64,000 bases of DNA from Acinetobacter ihumii (GTDB lineage Bacteria; Pseudomonadota; Gammaproteobacteria; Pseudomonadales; Moraxellaceae): assembly GCF_900625095.1 (NCBI RefSeq), contig NZ_LR130760.1, forward strand, positions 3,076,090 to 3,140,089, written 5' to 3'. Shown here piece after piece: positions 56,359 to 64,000 of the stretch. The notes beneath the pieces are model-generated. The model saw only the letters and a program-made list of their open reading frames with translations, did not search any database and was not told the DNA's origin. Position 1 is the stretch's first letter. Each line of letters begins with the position of its first letter. Both the position numbers and the translations under genes were made by a program.

Positions 56359-57723
56359 ATGAGCACAAGTCAGATACACAGGAAGGATGTAAAAACAATA
56401 CTCAACGGAAATAAAATGGGTGCGCTGCAAAAACTTATTTTATTCTTTTGTTTTGCGATTATTGCGTTAGATGGTCTGGATGTGGTGGTGATGGGATTAA
56501 TCGCGCCACAAATTATTCAGGAGTGGGGCGTAAGTGCTCAGGAGCTTGCGCCTGTGCTTAGTGCTGCATTGGTTGGACTTGCAGTTGGAGCTTTAGTATC
56601 AGGCCCACTTTCCGATAAATTTGGACGCAAGCCCGTTCTCATTTTAAGCGTATTGGCCTTTGGTATTTTTACTTTATTGACGGCATTTTCAAGCGACATT
56701 CACCATTTGATGATTTATCGTTTTCTCACTGGACTCGGTGCGGGTGCTGCTGCCCCTAATGCAGCAACACTCGCCTCTGAATATGCGCCAGATCATCGTC
56801 GGTCTTTTTCAGTAACGGTGGCGTATTGTGGTTTTTCATTGGGTGCGGCGGCTGGTGGCTTTTTAGCAGCATGGATGATTCCAGAATTTGGCTGGCGCAG
56901 CATGTTGATCTTAGGCGGCGTATTGCCGTTAATTTTAGTGCCATTTTTATATTGGAAAATGCCAGAATCGATTACATATGTAGTGAAGCATTCGACCTCT
57001 CAAGATCAAATCCAGAGGATATTAAAGCGACTTTTTCCAGATAAATCTTATGCAGGACAGCAGATTTATCTAAATGAAGTCAAAACTGAAAAATCGGGTT
57101 TAAGCCTGATCCTATCAAGTAAATATCGCTATGGTACGATCATGCTCTGGATCAGTTATTTCATGGCTTTATTTTTGATTTATCTATGCAGTAGTTGGCT
57201 ACCAACGCTGATTAAAGCCAATCATTTCAGTATTTCGCAAGCCGCTATTGTCACCTCATTCTTTCAAATGGGTGGGCCGATTGGCAGTATTACGCTCGGT
57301 TGGTGTATGGATCGCTACCGTCCACGCTTAGTCTTGTTTATTGCGATGATGATTGGTGCATTAGCCACTTTTGGGCTTGGACACTTCAATCAGGATATGC
57401 TGTTGATGTGCATCTTTGCATGGATTTTAGGCTTTAGCTTTAATGGCGGTTCGGTTGGACTGAGTGCATTGGCAACAGGATATTATCCAACATCAGCAAG
57501 AGCAACAGGCGCAAGCTGGATGAATGGCATAGGTCGTTTTGGTGCAATTTTAAGTGCCTTTGCTGGTGCCGCGATGATTGGTTCGGGCATGCCATTTTCA
57601 ACGATGTTTTCTTTATTGATGATTCCTGCGGTTTTATCTGGACTTGCAGTTTTGATGCAAGGTGCCAAAACCAAATCTATCAACCAAGTCGGTAACTCAC
57701 GCTTCAGTCTGGATCAACAATAA
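56359..57723 (+). CDS. Aromatic acid:H+ symporter, MFS AAHS family
   Basis: 454 residues, 12 predicted helices. DGLDVVVMGLIAPQI at the first helix and GPLSDKFGRKPVLI in loop 2-3 (DGxD and GxxxDRxGRR motifs) are the PcaK/BenK-type signatures. Probably imports an aromatic or related carboxylate. GGGAG stands before the ATG. Follows the flavoprotein and NIPSNAP genes on the same strand. Confidence 0.9.
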   Translation: MSTSQIHRKDVKTILNGNKMGALQKLILFFCFAIIALDGLDVVVMGLIAPQIIQEWGVSAQELAPVLSAALVGLAVGALVSGPLSDKFGRKPVLILSVLAFGIFTLLTAFSSDIHHLMIYRFLTGLGAGAAAPNAATLASEYAPDHRRSFSVTVAYCGFSLGAAAGGFLAAWMIPEFGWRSMLILGGVLPLILVPFLYWKMPESITYVVKHSTSQDQIQRILKRLFPDKSYAGQQIYLNEVKTEKSGLSLILSSKYRYGTIMLWISYFMALFLIYLCSSWLPTLIKANHFSISQAAIVTSFFQMGGPIGSITLGWCMDRYRPRLVLFIAMMIGALATFGLGHFNQDMLLMCIFAWILGFSFNGGSVGLSALATGYYPTSARATGASWMNGIGRFGAILSAFAGAAMIGSGMPFSTMFSLLMIPAVLSGLAVLMQGAKTKSINQVGNSRFSLDQQ

Positions 57724-57735
57724 CGCTAGTCGATC

Positions 57736-57773
57736 GCTGAGGTTCATCGTATTTGATCCTCAGCTATTTATTT
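57736..57773 (+). terminator. Terminator after first AAHS transporter gene
   Basis: GCTGAGG (57736-57742) and CCTCAGC (57758-57764), perfect 7-bp stem with 15-nt loop, followed by a T-rich run. Confidence 0.65.
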
Positions 57774-57929
57774 AACAAAACTTGCGATGGGCTTGATTCG
57801 TATAGGGATCAGCTCAGGGCAGATGCATGCCCAAAATTTAACAAATAGCAGGTATTGAGCCTGACTTTAAATTGAATGAAGTCTTGCTCAATGCAACCGA
57901 TAACAAGCGTATGCTAAGGATCAGCATTC

Positions 57930-59276
57930 ATGAAATTTTCAGTGACATCTTTGGTTGTTATGTTGACCGCAACGATCAGCTCACACACAGTTTTTGCCTT
58001 TCAACCCTTTGCTCAGGATCAAAAATGGCTTTTGGGTGACTGGAATGGAAACCGCAACGAATTGGCACAACAAGGTTACCAATTTACTCTCGCATTTCAG
58101 AATGAAAGTGCAACAAATCTAAAAGGGGGTTATGACGACTCACAGAAGCTTTTCAATGCCAATCAATGGACATTTGGAGTTTTACTGGATCTAGAGAAAA
58201 TTGCGGATTGGGACAATACACAAGCCAATATCAGCATCACCAAACGAGATGGTCAGTCTTTATCCAATGATCGAATCAGTGACCCAAGAGCTGCACAATT
58301 TAGTAGCGCACAAGAGATTTATGGGCGTGGTCAATGGTGGCGCTTAAGCAGTGCATGGATCAAAAAAGGACTGATCGAGAATCAGCTAAACATCAAATTT
58401 GGTCGAATGGGGCTTTCAGATGACTTTAATAGCTCGCATTGCGAGTTCCAAAACTTGATGTTATGTGGTGGACAACTCGGCAAAACCGTAGGCGATATCT
58501 GGTTTAATTATCCAGTGAGTCAATGGGGGATCAATGCCAAATATCAATTTTTACCTACATGGTGGATTGGCGCGGGTATTTATGAAGTCAATCCTGAAAA
58601 TGCATTGGAAAAACATGGTTTTAATCTGGATATGGATCATACCAAAGGCGCTTTGATTCCAGTAGAACTGGCATGGAAGCCTAAATTGGACGTGTTTCAT
58701 GGATTAGCGGGTGAATATAAAATTGGTGGATTTGTTTCGACAGCAAAAGCCAGAGATGTCAAAAAAGATGACCAAGGTCAGATTCAGCTAAAAGCGGTAA
58801 ATCGTCAATGGCATGATAGCAGACACAGTATTTGGTTGAATGCACAGCAACAACTCATTGCACATGACAATGATCTCAAACGTGGTTTATTTGTTTCTGC
58901 AAATTTTACCTTGAATGATCCAGCCACAACGGTCGTTAAAACCAGTCAGCAACTTGCGTTTTGGTATAAAGGTGCTTTTGATCAACGACCAAATGACACG
59001 ATTGGATTAGGTTTTGCTCATTTTGAGGTTAACCCACGTGTGCGTGAGCGACAAAATGCATCTAATCAGTTATTGGGACTCACTCAAGATGACTATGCCA
59101 ATCCTTTGTACAGTCCAGTTCAGCATAACGAATTGAATATCGAACTGAACTATAATTATCAATGGTCACCTGCGATTGTGCTACGTCCTAATCTGCAATA
59201 TGTGCATCAAGCTGGTGGGGTTAAACAAGTTGAAGATGCTTGGGTTGCAGGTTTAACCATGAAGCTTAATTTTTAG
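57930..59276 (+). CDS. OprB-family carbohydrate-selective porin
   Basis: 448 residues. A signal peptide ends at TVFA before FQPFAQD. The body is beta-rich with WLLGDWNGNR, GRGQWWRLSSAW and KFGRMGLSDDFN typical of OprB, and a C-terminal strand ending MKLNF with terminal Phe. Forms an outer-membrane channel. AAGGA precedes the ATG. A terminator separates it from the transporter gene, but orientation and position suggest it takes up the same substrate. Confidence 0.88.
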   Translation: MKFSVTSLVVMLTATISSHTVFAFQPFAQDQKWLLGDWNGNRNELAQQGYQFTLAFQNESATNLKGGYDDSQKLFNANQWTFGVLLDLEKIADWDNTQANISITKRDGQSLSNDRISDPRAAQFSSAQEIYGRGQWWRLSSAWIKKGLIENQLNIKFGRMGLSDDFNSSHCEFQNLMLCGGQLGKTVGDIWFNYPVSQWGINAKYQFLPTWWIGAGIYEVNPENALEKHGFNLDMDHTKGALIPVELAWKPKLDVFHGLAGEYKIGGFVSTAKARDVKKDDQGQIQLKAVNRQWHDSRHSIWLNAQQQLIAHDNDLKRGLFVSANFTLNDPATTVVKTSQQLAFWYKGAFDQRPNDTIGLGFAHFEVNPRVRERQNASNQLLGLTQDDYANPLYSPVQHNELNIELNYNYQWSPAIVLRPNLQYVHQAGGVKQVEDAWVAGLTMKLNF

Positions 59277-59289
59277 ATGTTATAGATTT

Positions 59290-59328
59290 AAAACAGCAGG
59301 AGTCAGCCACATGACTTTCTGCTGTTTT
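59290..59328. terminator. Bidirectional terminator between porin and TetR genes
   Basis: AAAACAGCAG (59290-59299) and CTGCTGTTTT (59319-59328) form a perfect 10-bp stem, with an internal GTCA/TGAC pairing in the loop. Confidence 0.75.
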
Positions 59329-59330
59329 GA

Positions 59331-59951
59331 TTAGGATTGCCCAAACAATATTTTGAGATTTTCTTGGAAAAGTTCCAGCATAGGCAAACATCCATCGGGA
59401 TTTAAGATCCCGTTATGAATCATGCTCATCCACATAGGGCTTACGATGAGCAGTGCAAATTGTTGTGGTGAAATTTGCAGTGATAATTCCCCGCGCTTTA
59501 TGGCGAGAGCGCTCAGAAGTTCAAGTTCTCGTTGAATCGGTAGAAAAATTTTACTGACATAGGTTTGACGAATATGGGGGAAGTTATTGCCTTCACGTAA
59601 AATTAAACGAGCCATATCCGCACGACCTGTTGACTCCAATGTAAATACACTCGGTATAATTTTTTTGCAAATAAAGGCATAAACCGATTCATCCTCAGTG
59701 ATTTCCTTTGCTTGAATTGGACGAAACGACTCATTAATTAATGCATCAATCACAGCTTCGAAAAGTTGTTCTTTGGTTTCAAAATAAGAATAAATCGTAC
59801 CTTTACCTAACTCAGCCCCTTTGGCAATTTCTGAAATTTTAGCGCGAGCAAAACCAACATCGATGAAATGTTGCAAAGCTGAATCAATGATCTTTTTTCG
59901 TGTTTCTTGCGTTTTTTCAAGGCTCGGGCCACGTGTTTTGGGTTTTTCCAT
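59331..59951 (-). CDS. TetR-family regulator of the adjacent transporter
   Basis: 206 residues. Helix-turn-helix at about 30-60 (FARAKISEIAKGAELGKGTIYSYFETKEQLF), typical TetR. Divergent from the MFS gene, with two GACC/GGTC operators between them. Likely represses the transporter and responds to its substrate; the ligand is unknown. Confidence 0.88.
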   Translation of the reverse strand: MEKPKTRGPSLEKTQETRKKIIDSALQHFIDVGFARAKISEIAKGAELGKGTIYSYFETKEQLFEAVIDALINESFRPIQAKEITEDESVYAFICKKIIPSVFTLESTGRADMARLILREGNNFPHIRQTYVSKIFLPIQRELELLSALAIKRGELSLQISPQQFALLIVSPMWMSMIHNGILNPDGCLPMLELFQENLKILFGQS

Positions 59952-59993
59952 GTCGAATAAAATTTGTTATGACAGCCATTAGCCTAACATAAA

Positions 59994-60036
59994 TTGACCT
60001 TTGGGTCATATTTGATTAAAATCGACCAAAAGGTCA
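59994..60036. promoter_or_regulatory. Transporter promoter with two TetR operators
   Basis: -35 TTGACC (59994-59999), 17-bp spacer, -10 TAAAAT (60017-60022). Two dyads: TGACC-TTTG-GGTCA (59995-60008) over the -35, and CGACC-AAAA-GGTCA (60023-60036) at the transcription start, 28 bp centre to centre. The overlap argues for repression. It also shows that the transporter starts at 60051, not further upstream. Confidence 0.75.
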
Positions 60037-60050
60037 TTTTTGATAAAACC

Positions 60051-61265
60051 ATGTCCGCACCAAAATCAGGGATTCAATACAGCATTATCAGTTTTGCGCT
60101 GTGTCTTGCTGCCTTGAGTACCGCTTTAGCCAGTCCGCTGTATGCGATTTATGAGCAACAATGGGGCATCAGCACCTCACAAGTGGGCTATATTTTTATT
60201 GCTTATATGTTGGGTGTGGTTTTTTCATTGCTGTTTTTAAACAAGTTGAATGCCATTTATCACTATAAACATGTGATTTTGGTCAGTTTGGCAATGACGA
60301 TTTTCGGTTTGCTGTTATCTGCACTAGCAAGCTCGGTTTGGTGGCTTGGCTGTTCTAGGTTTTTGATTGGGATTGCTTCTGGCTTAATTACCACAGCGGC
60401 GATGGTGGGATTAAAAGATCAATATCCTTTTGCCAATAAAGCACTCGCGGAAAAAATCACCTCGATGATTACGGTCTTAGGTTTTGGTTTAGGGCCTTTA
60501 TTGGGTGGGATATTTGCCGACCATACTGCGCGGCCATTGGCAGATCCGTACTGGATTATCATTTTTTTCTCGACGCTGATCTTGATCAGTGTGTTTTGGG
60601 TCAAGCCTAAATTGAAATTGCAGAACAAGCCGCATTGGTCTGCATTATTCAAAATACAGCGGCTCGATTTACCACAAATCAGCTCACGTAAAGTGTTTTG
60701 GGTGTGCAGTATTTCTGCCTTGTGTAGTTTTGGCGCATTTAGTTTGTATGCGGCATTAGCAGGAACTTTTATTCATGAATTACCTATTCAATCATCAGCA
60801 ACGCTGACAGGTGTTTCAATTTCAATCATTTTATTTGTATCTGTATTGAGCCAACTGTTATGTCAATCTTTTAAAGAACTGCATGTGTTATATGCGGGTT
60901 TGGCGGCTTTATTACTGGGTACGATAAGTCTGGTGATTGCAGAAGTGGAGCATACCGTTTGGTTTTTATTACTCAGTATTCTCTTAACTGGAATGGGACA
61001 TGGCTTTTGTTTAAGTGCTGCCTATTACTTTATTGGAAAAATGATGGATCGCGAAAATAATCCGTTGATTTTTTCCAGTTATTTGTTGATTGCTTATCAA
61101 GGCACCATTTGGCCAGTCATTTTTTCGAGCTATTTAATTGAATCTGTGGGAGTGGTGATGACTTTGCTTGTGATTGCAATGTTATTAATGATCACGATTA
61201 TCTGGTTGATGTATCAGCTTAAATTCAAAGTTGAACCGCTCTTGACCTGTCAAAAATCAGGCTAA
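60051..61265 (+). CDS. MFS transporter, drug/metabolite exporter type
   Basis: 404 residues from ATG 60051; an upstream in-frame codon at 59994 lies inside the promoter. About 12 transmembrane helices, with GLGPLLGGIFADH resembling the motif C of exporters. A TetR repressor controls it, which suits an efflux role. Substrate unknown. The ribosome-binding site is poor. Confidence 0.82.
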   Translation: MSAPKSGIQYSIISFALCLAALSTALASPLYAIYEQQWGISTSQVGYIFIAYMLGVVFSLLFLNKLNAIYHYKHVILVSLAMTIFGLLLSALASSVWWLGCSRFLIGIASGLITTAAMVGLKDQYPFANKALAEKITSMITVLGFGLGPLLGGIFADHTARPLADPYWIIIFFSTLILISVFWVKPKLKLQNKPHWSALFKIQRLDLPQISSRKVFWVCSISALCSFGAFSLYAALAGTFIHELPIQSSATLTGVSISIILFVSVLSQLLCQSFKELHVLYAGLAALLLGTISLVIAEVEHTVWFLLLSILLTGMGHGFCLSAAYYFIGKMMDRENNPLIFSSYLLIAYQGTIWPVIFSSYLIESVGVVMTLLVIAMLLMITIIWLMYQLKFKVEPLLTCQKSG

Positions 61266-61313
61266 AGTAGATGCGATTTAAGCAATGAAATGCCACAAAG
61301 AAAAATACAAGAT

Positions 61314-61343
61314 TGGCAATCGAAAATCGAGTTTCGATTGCCA
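61314..61343. terminator. Hairpin between convergent MFS and IclR genes
   Basis: TGGCAATCGAAA (61314-61325) and TTTCGATTGCCA (61332-61343), a perfect 12-bp stem with a 6-nt loop. T-rich flank on the minus strand is modest. Confidence 0.65.
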
Positions 61344-61357
61344 GAGGAAATTTAAAA

Positions 61358-62128
61358 TTAAATATGGATGAGGTTAATAATGGAAGCGATTTTATTTGAG
61401 GTTGTAAGTAAGGCAGGAGCCAGTTCTTCAATCCGTTGTGGGCTTAAGCGCACCGATGGCCCTGCGATACTGACTGTGCCAAAAGGTTGACCTGTTTGCG
61501 GATTGATAATGATTTTAGCCATCGCCGACATGCCCAGTTCATAGGTGTCACTAATGACACCATAACCACGCTGTTTCGATGCTTGAATCATTTGCTCTAG
61601 TTCGCTCAGATTTTTAGGTGAGTTGGGGCCAAAGTTTTGCGCTTTTTCAAAGCCTTCACGCTCTACTAGACGCATGAAGTCCTGTTGATCAAGCTCCGAC
61701 AAATAGGCCAAACCACAGGCAGAAGCAGGAAGATAAGCGACATTGCCTGAATCTGGATCGTATTTCAGTCCAGATTTTGCGCCTTGTGCCTTACCAATCC
61801 AGATGATCTTTTCATCTTCGATGAGTCCGAGGCGTACAAGTTCAGATGAGGTTTCAGCCAGTTCATTTAAATAGGGCTGAAAGGTTTCTGTAATCGAGCG
61901 TGAAGACAAATAACTCAGACCCATAGAGGCAATTTTTAGGGTCAGTTTGTAATGTTGAGTGATGTCATCCTGATAGATATATCCCATATCTTTCATGGCA
62001 GTCAAAATGCGATGCATGGCAGATTTTGGGATATCGAGGTCAACTGAAAGTTGGCTAAGCGCACATCCATTCACTTCTTTTAATAGTGCTTCAAGGATGA
62101 GTAAAGAGCGATCGGTATTACTGAGCAT
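61358..62128 (-). CDS. IclR-family regulator
   Basis: 256 residues. Winged helix at about 10-65 (CALSQLSVDLDIPKSAMHRILTAMKDMGY) and IclR effector domain with ISDTYELGMSAMAKIIINP. It is divergent from an AAHS transporter gene and a shikimate-dehydrogenase-like gene. A perfect 25-bp palindrome lies 15 bp upstream of its start and is its likely operator. Confidence 0.88.
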   Translation of the reverse strand: MLSNTDRSLLILEALLKEVNGCALSQLSVDLDIPKSAMHRILTAMKDMGYIYQDDITQHYKLTLKIASMGLSYLSSRSITETFQPYLNELAETSSELVRLGLIEDEKIIWIGKAQGAKSGLKYDPDSGNVAYLPASACGLAYLSELDQQDFMRLVEREGFEKAQNFGPNSPKNLSELEQMIQASKQRGYGVISDTYELGMSAMAKIIINPQTGQPFGTVSIAGPSVRLSPQRIEELAPALLTTSNKIASIINLIHI

Positions 62129-62142
62129 AAAAATCCTGATAA

Positions 62143-62167
62143 TTTTTTGGAACAGTGTTCCAAAAAA
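62143..62167. promoter_or_regulatory. Perfect 25-bp palindrome, likely IclR operator
   Basis: Arms TTTTTTGGAACA (62143-62154) and TGTTCCAAAAAA (62156-62167) around a single G. The inner TGGAACA-N-TGTTCCA resembles known IclR-family sites. It lies just upstream of the IclR gene start, implying autoregulation; control of the divergent transporter is probable. Confidence 0.75.
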
Positions 62168-62343
62168 GTAAAAAACAGATTATAGTTGTTTTAGATTCTA
62201 TCTCAAATGCCGATGAGATGGGTCGTTTATATCGGGATGATGATTCCCTGTAGTTTGAAATATTCAGTAATTGAATAGACAACAAGATAGCTCATGCGAT
62301 GGAAAACGCATATTTGCCAGTAAACACTTAATGGAGCAAGTGT

Positions 62344-63696
62344 ATGACGCAACAGATAAATTTAAGGGAGTTTATCGATGAAAATCGTGTTTCCCCAATG
62401 CAAAAATTGGTCATCTTTTTATGTTTGATGATTGTGGTTGTAGATGGTATCGATATTTCAATTATGGGTTTTGTTGCGCCTGTAATTAAACAAGAGTGGG
62501 GCATTAGTACCACTGACTTAGCCCCTGTGATGAGTGCCGCATTGGTCGGTTTGGCGTTGGGTGCAGTGGTTTCTGGGCCTTTAGCAGATAAGTTTGGTCG
62601 TAAGAAATTATTGATCATTAATCTTTTGGGTTTTGGTTTATTTACGTTATTGGCTGCGCTTTCAAGCGGTGTGACAGAACTGATGATGTATCGTTTCATT
62701 GCGGGTCTGTTTATGGGCGGTGTGATGCCTCAAGCCGTAACTTTGGTGACGGATTATTCACCGATGCGCTTAAATGGACGTATGGTGACCATTATTTTGA
62801 GTGGTTTTACCATTGGCGCTGCAATTGGTGGCTTCTTGGCAGCATGGGTGATTCCTCACTATAACTGGCATGCCATGATGATCATTGGTGGGATATTACC
62901 ATTAATTTTAGCAGTACTTGCGATTTTTACCTTACCTGAATCGATTGGTTATAAGGTGTTAAAGCAGCATCCTAAGCTAGAAATTGATGCCATCATTCAT
63001 AAAATGGCACCTGATTTTGATACACGCAATACAGAGTTTGTTCTGCCGAAAGCCAAAACGAGTACGACTAATCCTGTCAAAACCGTATTGAGTCCGTTTT
63101 ATGTGTTGGGAAGCTTTCTGCTGTGGTGGAGCTATGCATCGGGTTTGTTTGTGGTGTATTTGCTCGGAAGTTGGTTGCCGATGATGAGTCACGAATTTGG
63201 ATTTAGCATCAGTGAAGCTTCTTTAATTACCGCGATTTATCAGTTAGGTGGCCCAATTGGTTGTATCGCTTGTGGTTATTTGATGGACAAGATCAATCCA
63301 CATATTGGTTTGGTGATTGCCTATGTCATTGCGATTGTTTTCATGGTGTTTGTCGGTGAAGTCGGACATAACTTTGTGATGTATAGCGTGATGTGCTTCT
63401 TTATTGGGATGTGGATGAACGGTGCCAATGCAGGTTTGAATAGTGTTTCCAGTGCTTTTTATCCAGTCTTTGCACGTGCGACAGGCAATAGTTGGATGCA
63501 TGGGATTGGTCGTTTGGGCGCGGTCGGCAGTGCATTTGCGGGGGCTTATTTCTTGAGTCTGGGTTGGCCTGCAAGCAAAATCTTCTTGATTTTATGCCTA
63601 CCTGCATTTGGCATTATTTTGGCACTTTTGATCATGAAGGTTGTCTACTCACCCAAAAAGCTACGTCAGCAAGAACTCAATAATGTTCAAGTCTAA
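62344..63696 (+). CDS. Aromatic acid:H+ symporter, MFS AAHS family (second copy)
   Basis: 450 residues, 12 predicted helices. VVDGIDISIMGFVAPVIKQEW and GPLADKFGRKKLLI match the PcaK-type DGxD and loop 2-3 motifs. It resembles the product of the gene at 56359 and could be a duplicate with a different substrate. It lies 62 bases before a shikimate-dehydrogenase-like gene, so the substrate may be a shikimate- or quinate-like hydroaromatic acid. Confidence 0.9.
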   Translation: MTQQINLREFIDENRVSPMQKLVIFLCLMIVVVDGIDISIMGFVAPVIKQEWGISTTDLAPVMSAALVGLALGAVVSGPLADKFGRKKLLIINLLGFGLFTLLAALSSGVTELMMYRFIAGLFMGGVMPQAVTLVTDYSPMRLNGRMVTIILSGFTIGAAIGGFLAAWVIPHYNWHAMMIIGGILPLILAVLAIFTLPESIGYKVLKQHPKLEIDAIIHKMAPDFDTRNTEFVLPKAKTSTTNPVKTVLSPFYVLGSFLLWWSYASGLFVVYLLGSWLPMMSHEFGFSISEASLITAIYQLGGPIGCIACGYLMDKINPHIGLVIAYVIAIVFMVFVGEVGHNFVMYSVMCFFIGMWMNGANAGLNSVSSAFYPVFARATGNSWMHGIGRLGAVGSAFAGAYFLSLGWPASKIFLILCLPAFGIILALLIMKVVYSPKKLRQQELNNVQV

Positions 63697-63758
63697 AGTT
63701 TAGATTTAACACTCACAGCAAAGCTCTCTAAATCTAAGATTTTTAAGGAGATTGAATA

Positions 63759-64000
63759 ATGGATATTCAATTGAATGGTTCGACTCGTCTTTACTTTGTG
63801 GTAGGACATCCGATTGTACAAGTCAAATCGCCTGAGGGTGTGACTTTGGAACTGTTAAAAAAAGGACTCAATGCGATCGTGGCACCTGCCGATGTTGCAC
63901 CTGCGCATTTTCCAGATTTTGTTCAGCAAAACCTGTATTTGAATAATACCGATGGTTTGATTGTGACTGTGCCGCATAAGATTTCGGCGTTGGCATGTTG
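63759..64000 (+). CDS. Shikimate-dehydrogenase-like protein, N-terminal part (cut by window end)
   Basis: Partial: 80 codons from ATG 63759, eight bases after AAGGAG. The AroE substrate domain is visible: VVGHPIVQVKSP matches the GxPIxHSxSP motif and DGLIVTVPHK the lysine motif (catalytic Lys retained). The first Ser that binds shikimate carboxylate is Val here. Probably an AroE paralogue for a different hydroaromatic substrate, co-transcribed with the AAHS gene. Confidence 0.75.
   Translation, partial: MDIQLNGSTRLYFVVGHPIVQVKSPEGVTLELLKKGLNAIVAPADVAPAHFPDFVQQNLYLNNTDGLIVTVPHKISALAC

Noticed and set aside
1..64000. CRISPR arrays, tRNA or rRNA genes, prophage
   Set aside because: No regularly spaced repeats, cloverleaf-like sequence or phage structural genes were recognised. 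The HK97-fold shell gene at 35608 stands beside metabolic genes, not phage genes.

Overview
The window is chromosomal DNA of an Acinetobacter species or a close Moraxellaceae relative. The evidence is the low GC content, gene products that look like Acinetobacter proteins (an AlkM-type alkane hydroxylase with a divergent AraC regulator, an AmvA/SmvA-type efflux pump, a divergent class III cyclase), and the ISC and tamAB gene orders. I see no tRNA, rRNA, CRISPR array, intact insertion sequence or prophage.

Layout. 0.1-2.3 kb: TetR repressor and divergent 14-helix drug efflux pump sharing a two-operator promoter region. 2.5-14.2 kb: housekeeping genes (dnaX, a thioesterase/Fe-alcohol dehydrogenase pair, a small tyrosine phosphatase, murB, a DUF218 protein, a lysophospholipase-like hydrolase, mfd). 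14.5-16.4 kb: a HIT protein and a membrane class III adenylate/guanylate cyclase. 16.4-21.8 kb (minus strand): the complete ISC operon iscR-iscS-iscU-iscA-hscB-hscA-fdx with a recognisable IscR box in its promoter. 21.9-25.6 kb: a UbiJ-like membrane protein, a phasin, hupB and ppiD. 25.7-32.8 kb: alkane hydroxylase with its AraC regulator, an acetyltransferase, an unequal pair of acyl-CoA dehydrogenases and an ABC1/UbiB-type kinase.

33.7-38.3 kb (minus strand) is the most notable locus: rhodanese, EpsC-type serine acetyltransferase, family 2A encapsulin shell, and a SufS-type cysteine desulfurase with a long disordered N-terminal cargo extension. This is a sulfur-handling protein nanocompartment. 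Serine acetyltransferase promotes cysteine synthesis, the desulfurase strips sulfur from cysteine inside the shell, and the rhodanese could move sulfane sulfur. A divergent MoeB/ThiF-type E1 enzyme begins next to it. Encapsulins of this family are known, including in Acinetobacter, but the promoter architecture, the repeated FYFL motifs in the cargo tail and the E1 neighbour deserve attention.

38.5-51.5 kb: E1 enzyme, a second ABC1 kinase, folB, a divergent folK-like gene, coq7, an LplT-like transporter, tamA and tamB (outer-membrane assembly) and a small lipoprotein. 51.5-52.1 kb holds no intact gene and looks decayed. 52.1-64.0 kb is an accessory catabolic region. It has an SDR, an IclR regulator, a flavoprotein dehydrogenase with an overlapping NIPSNAP gene, an aromatic-acid transporter and an OprB porin. 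After these come a TetR/MFS pair with two operators, then a second IclR regulator with a perfect 25-bp palindrome, a second aromatic-acid transporter and the start of a shikimate-dehydrogenase-like gene cut by the window end.

Iron-sulfur assembly, encapsulated sulfur mobilisation and E1-type sulfur-carrier activation all lie within about 22 kb. Two ABC1 kinases, a UbiJ-like protein and coq7 give the window a second, ubiquinone-related theme.
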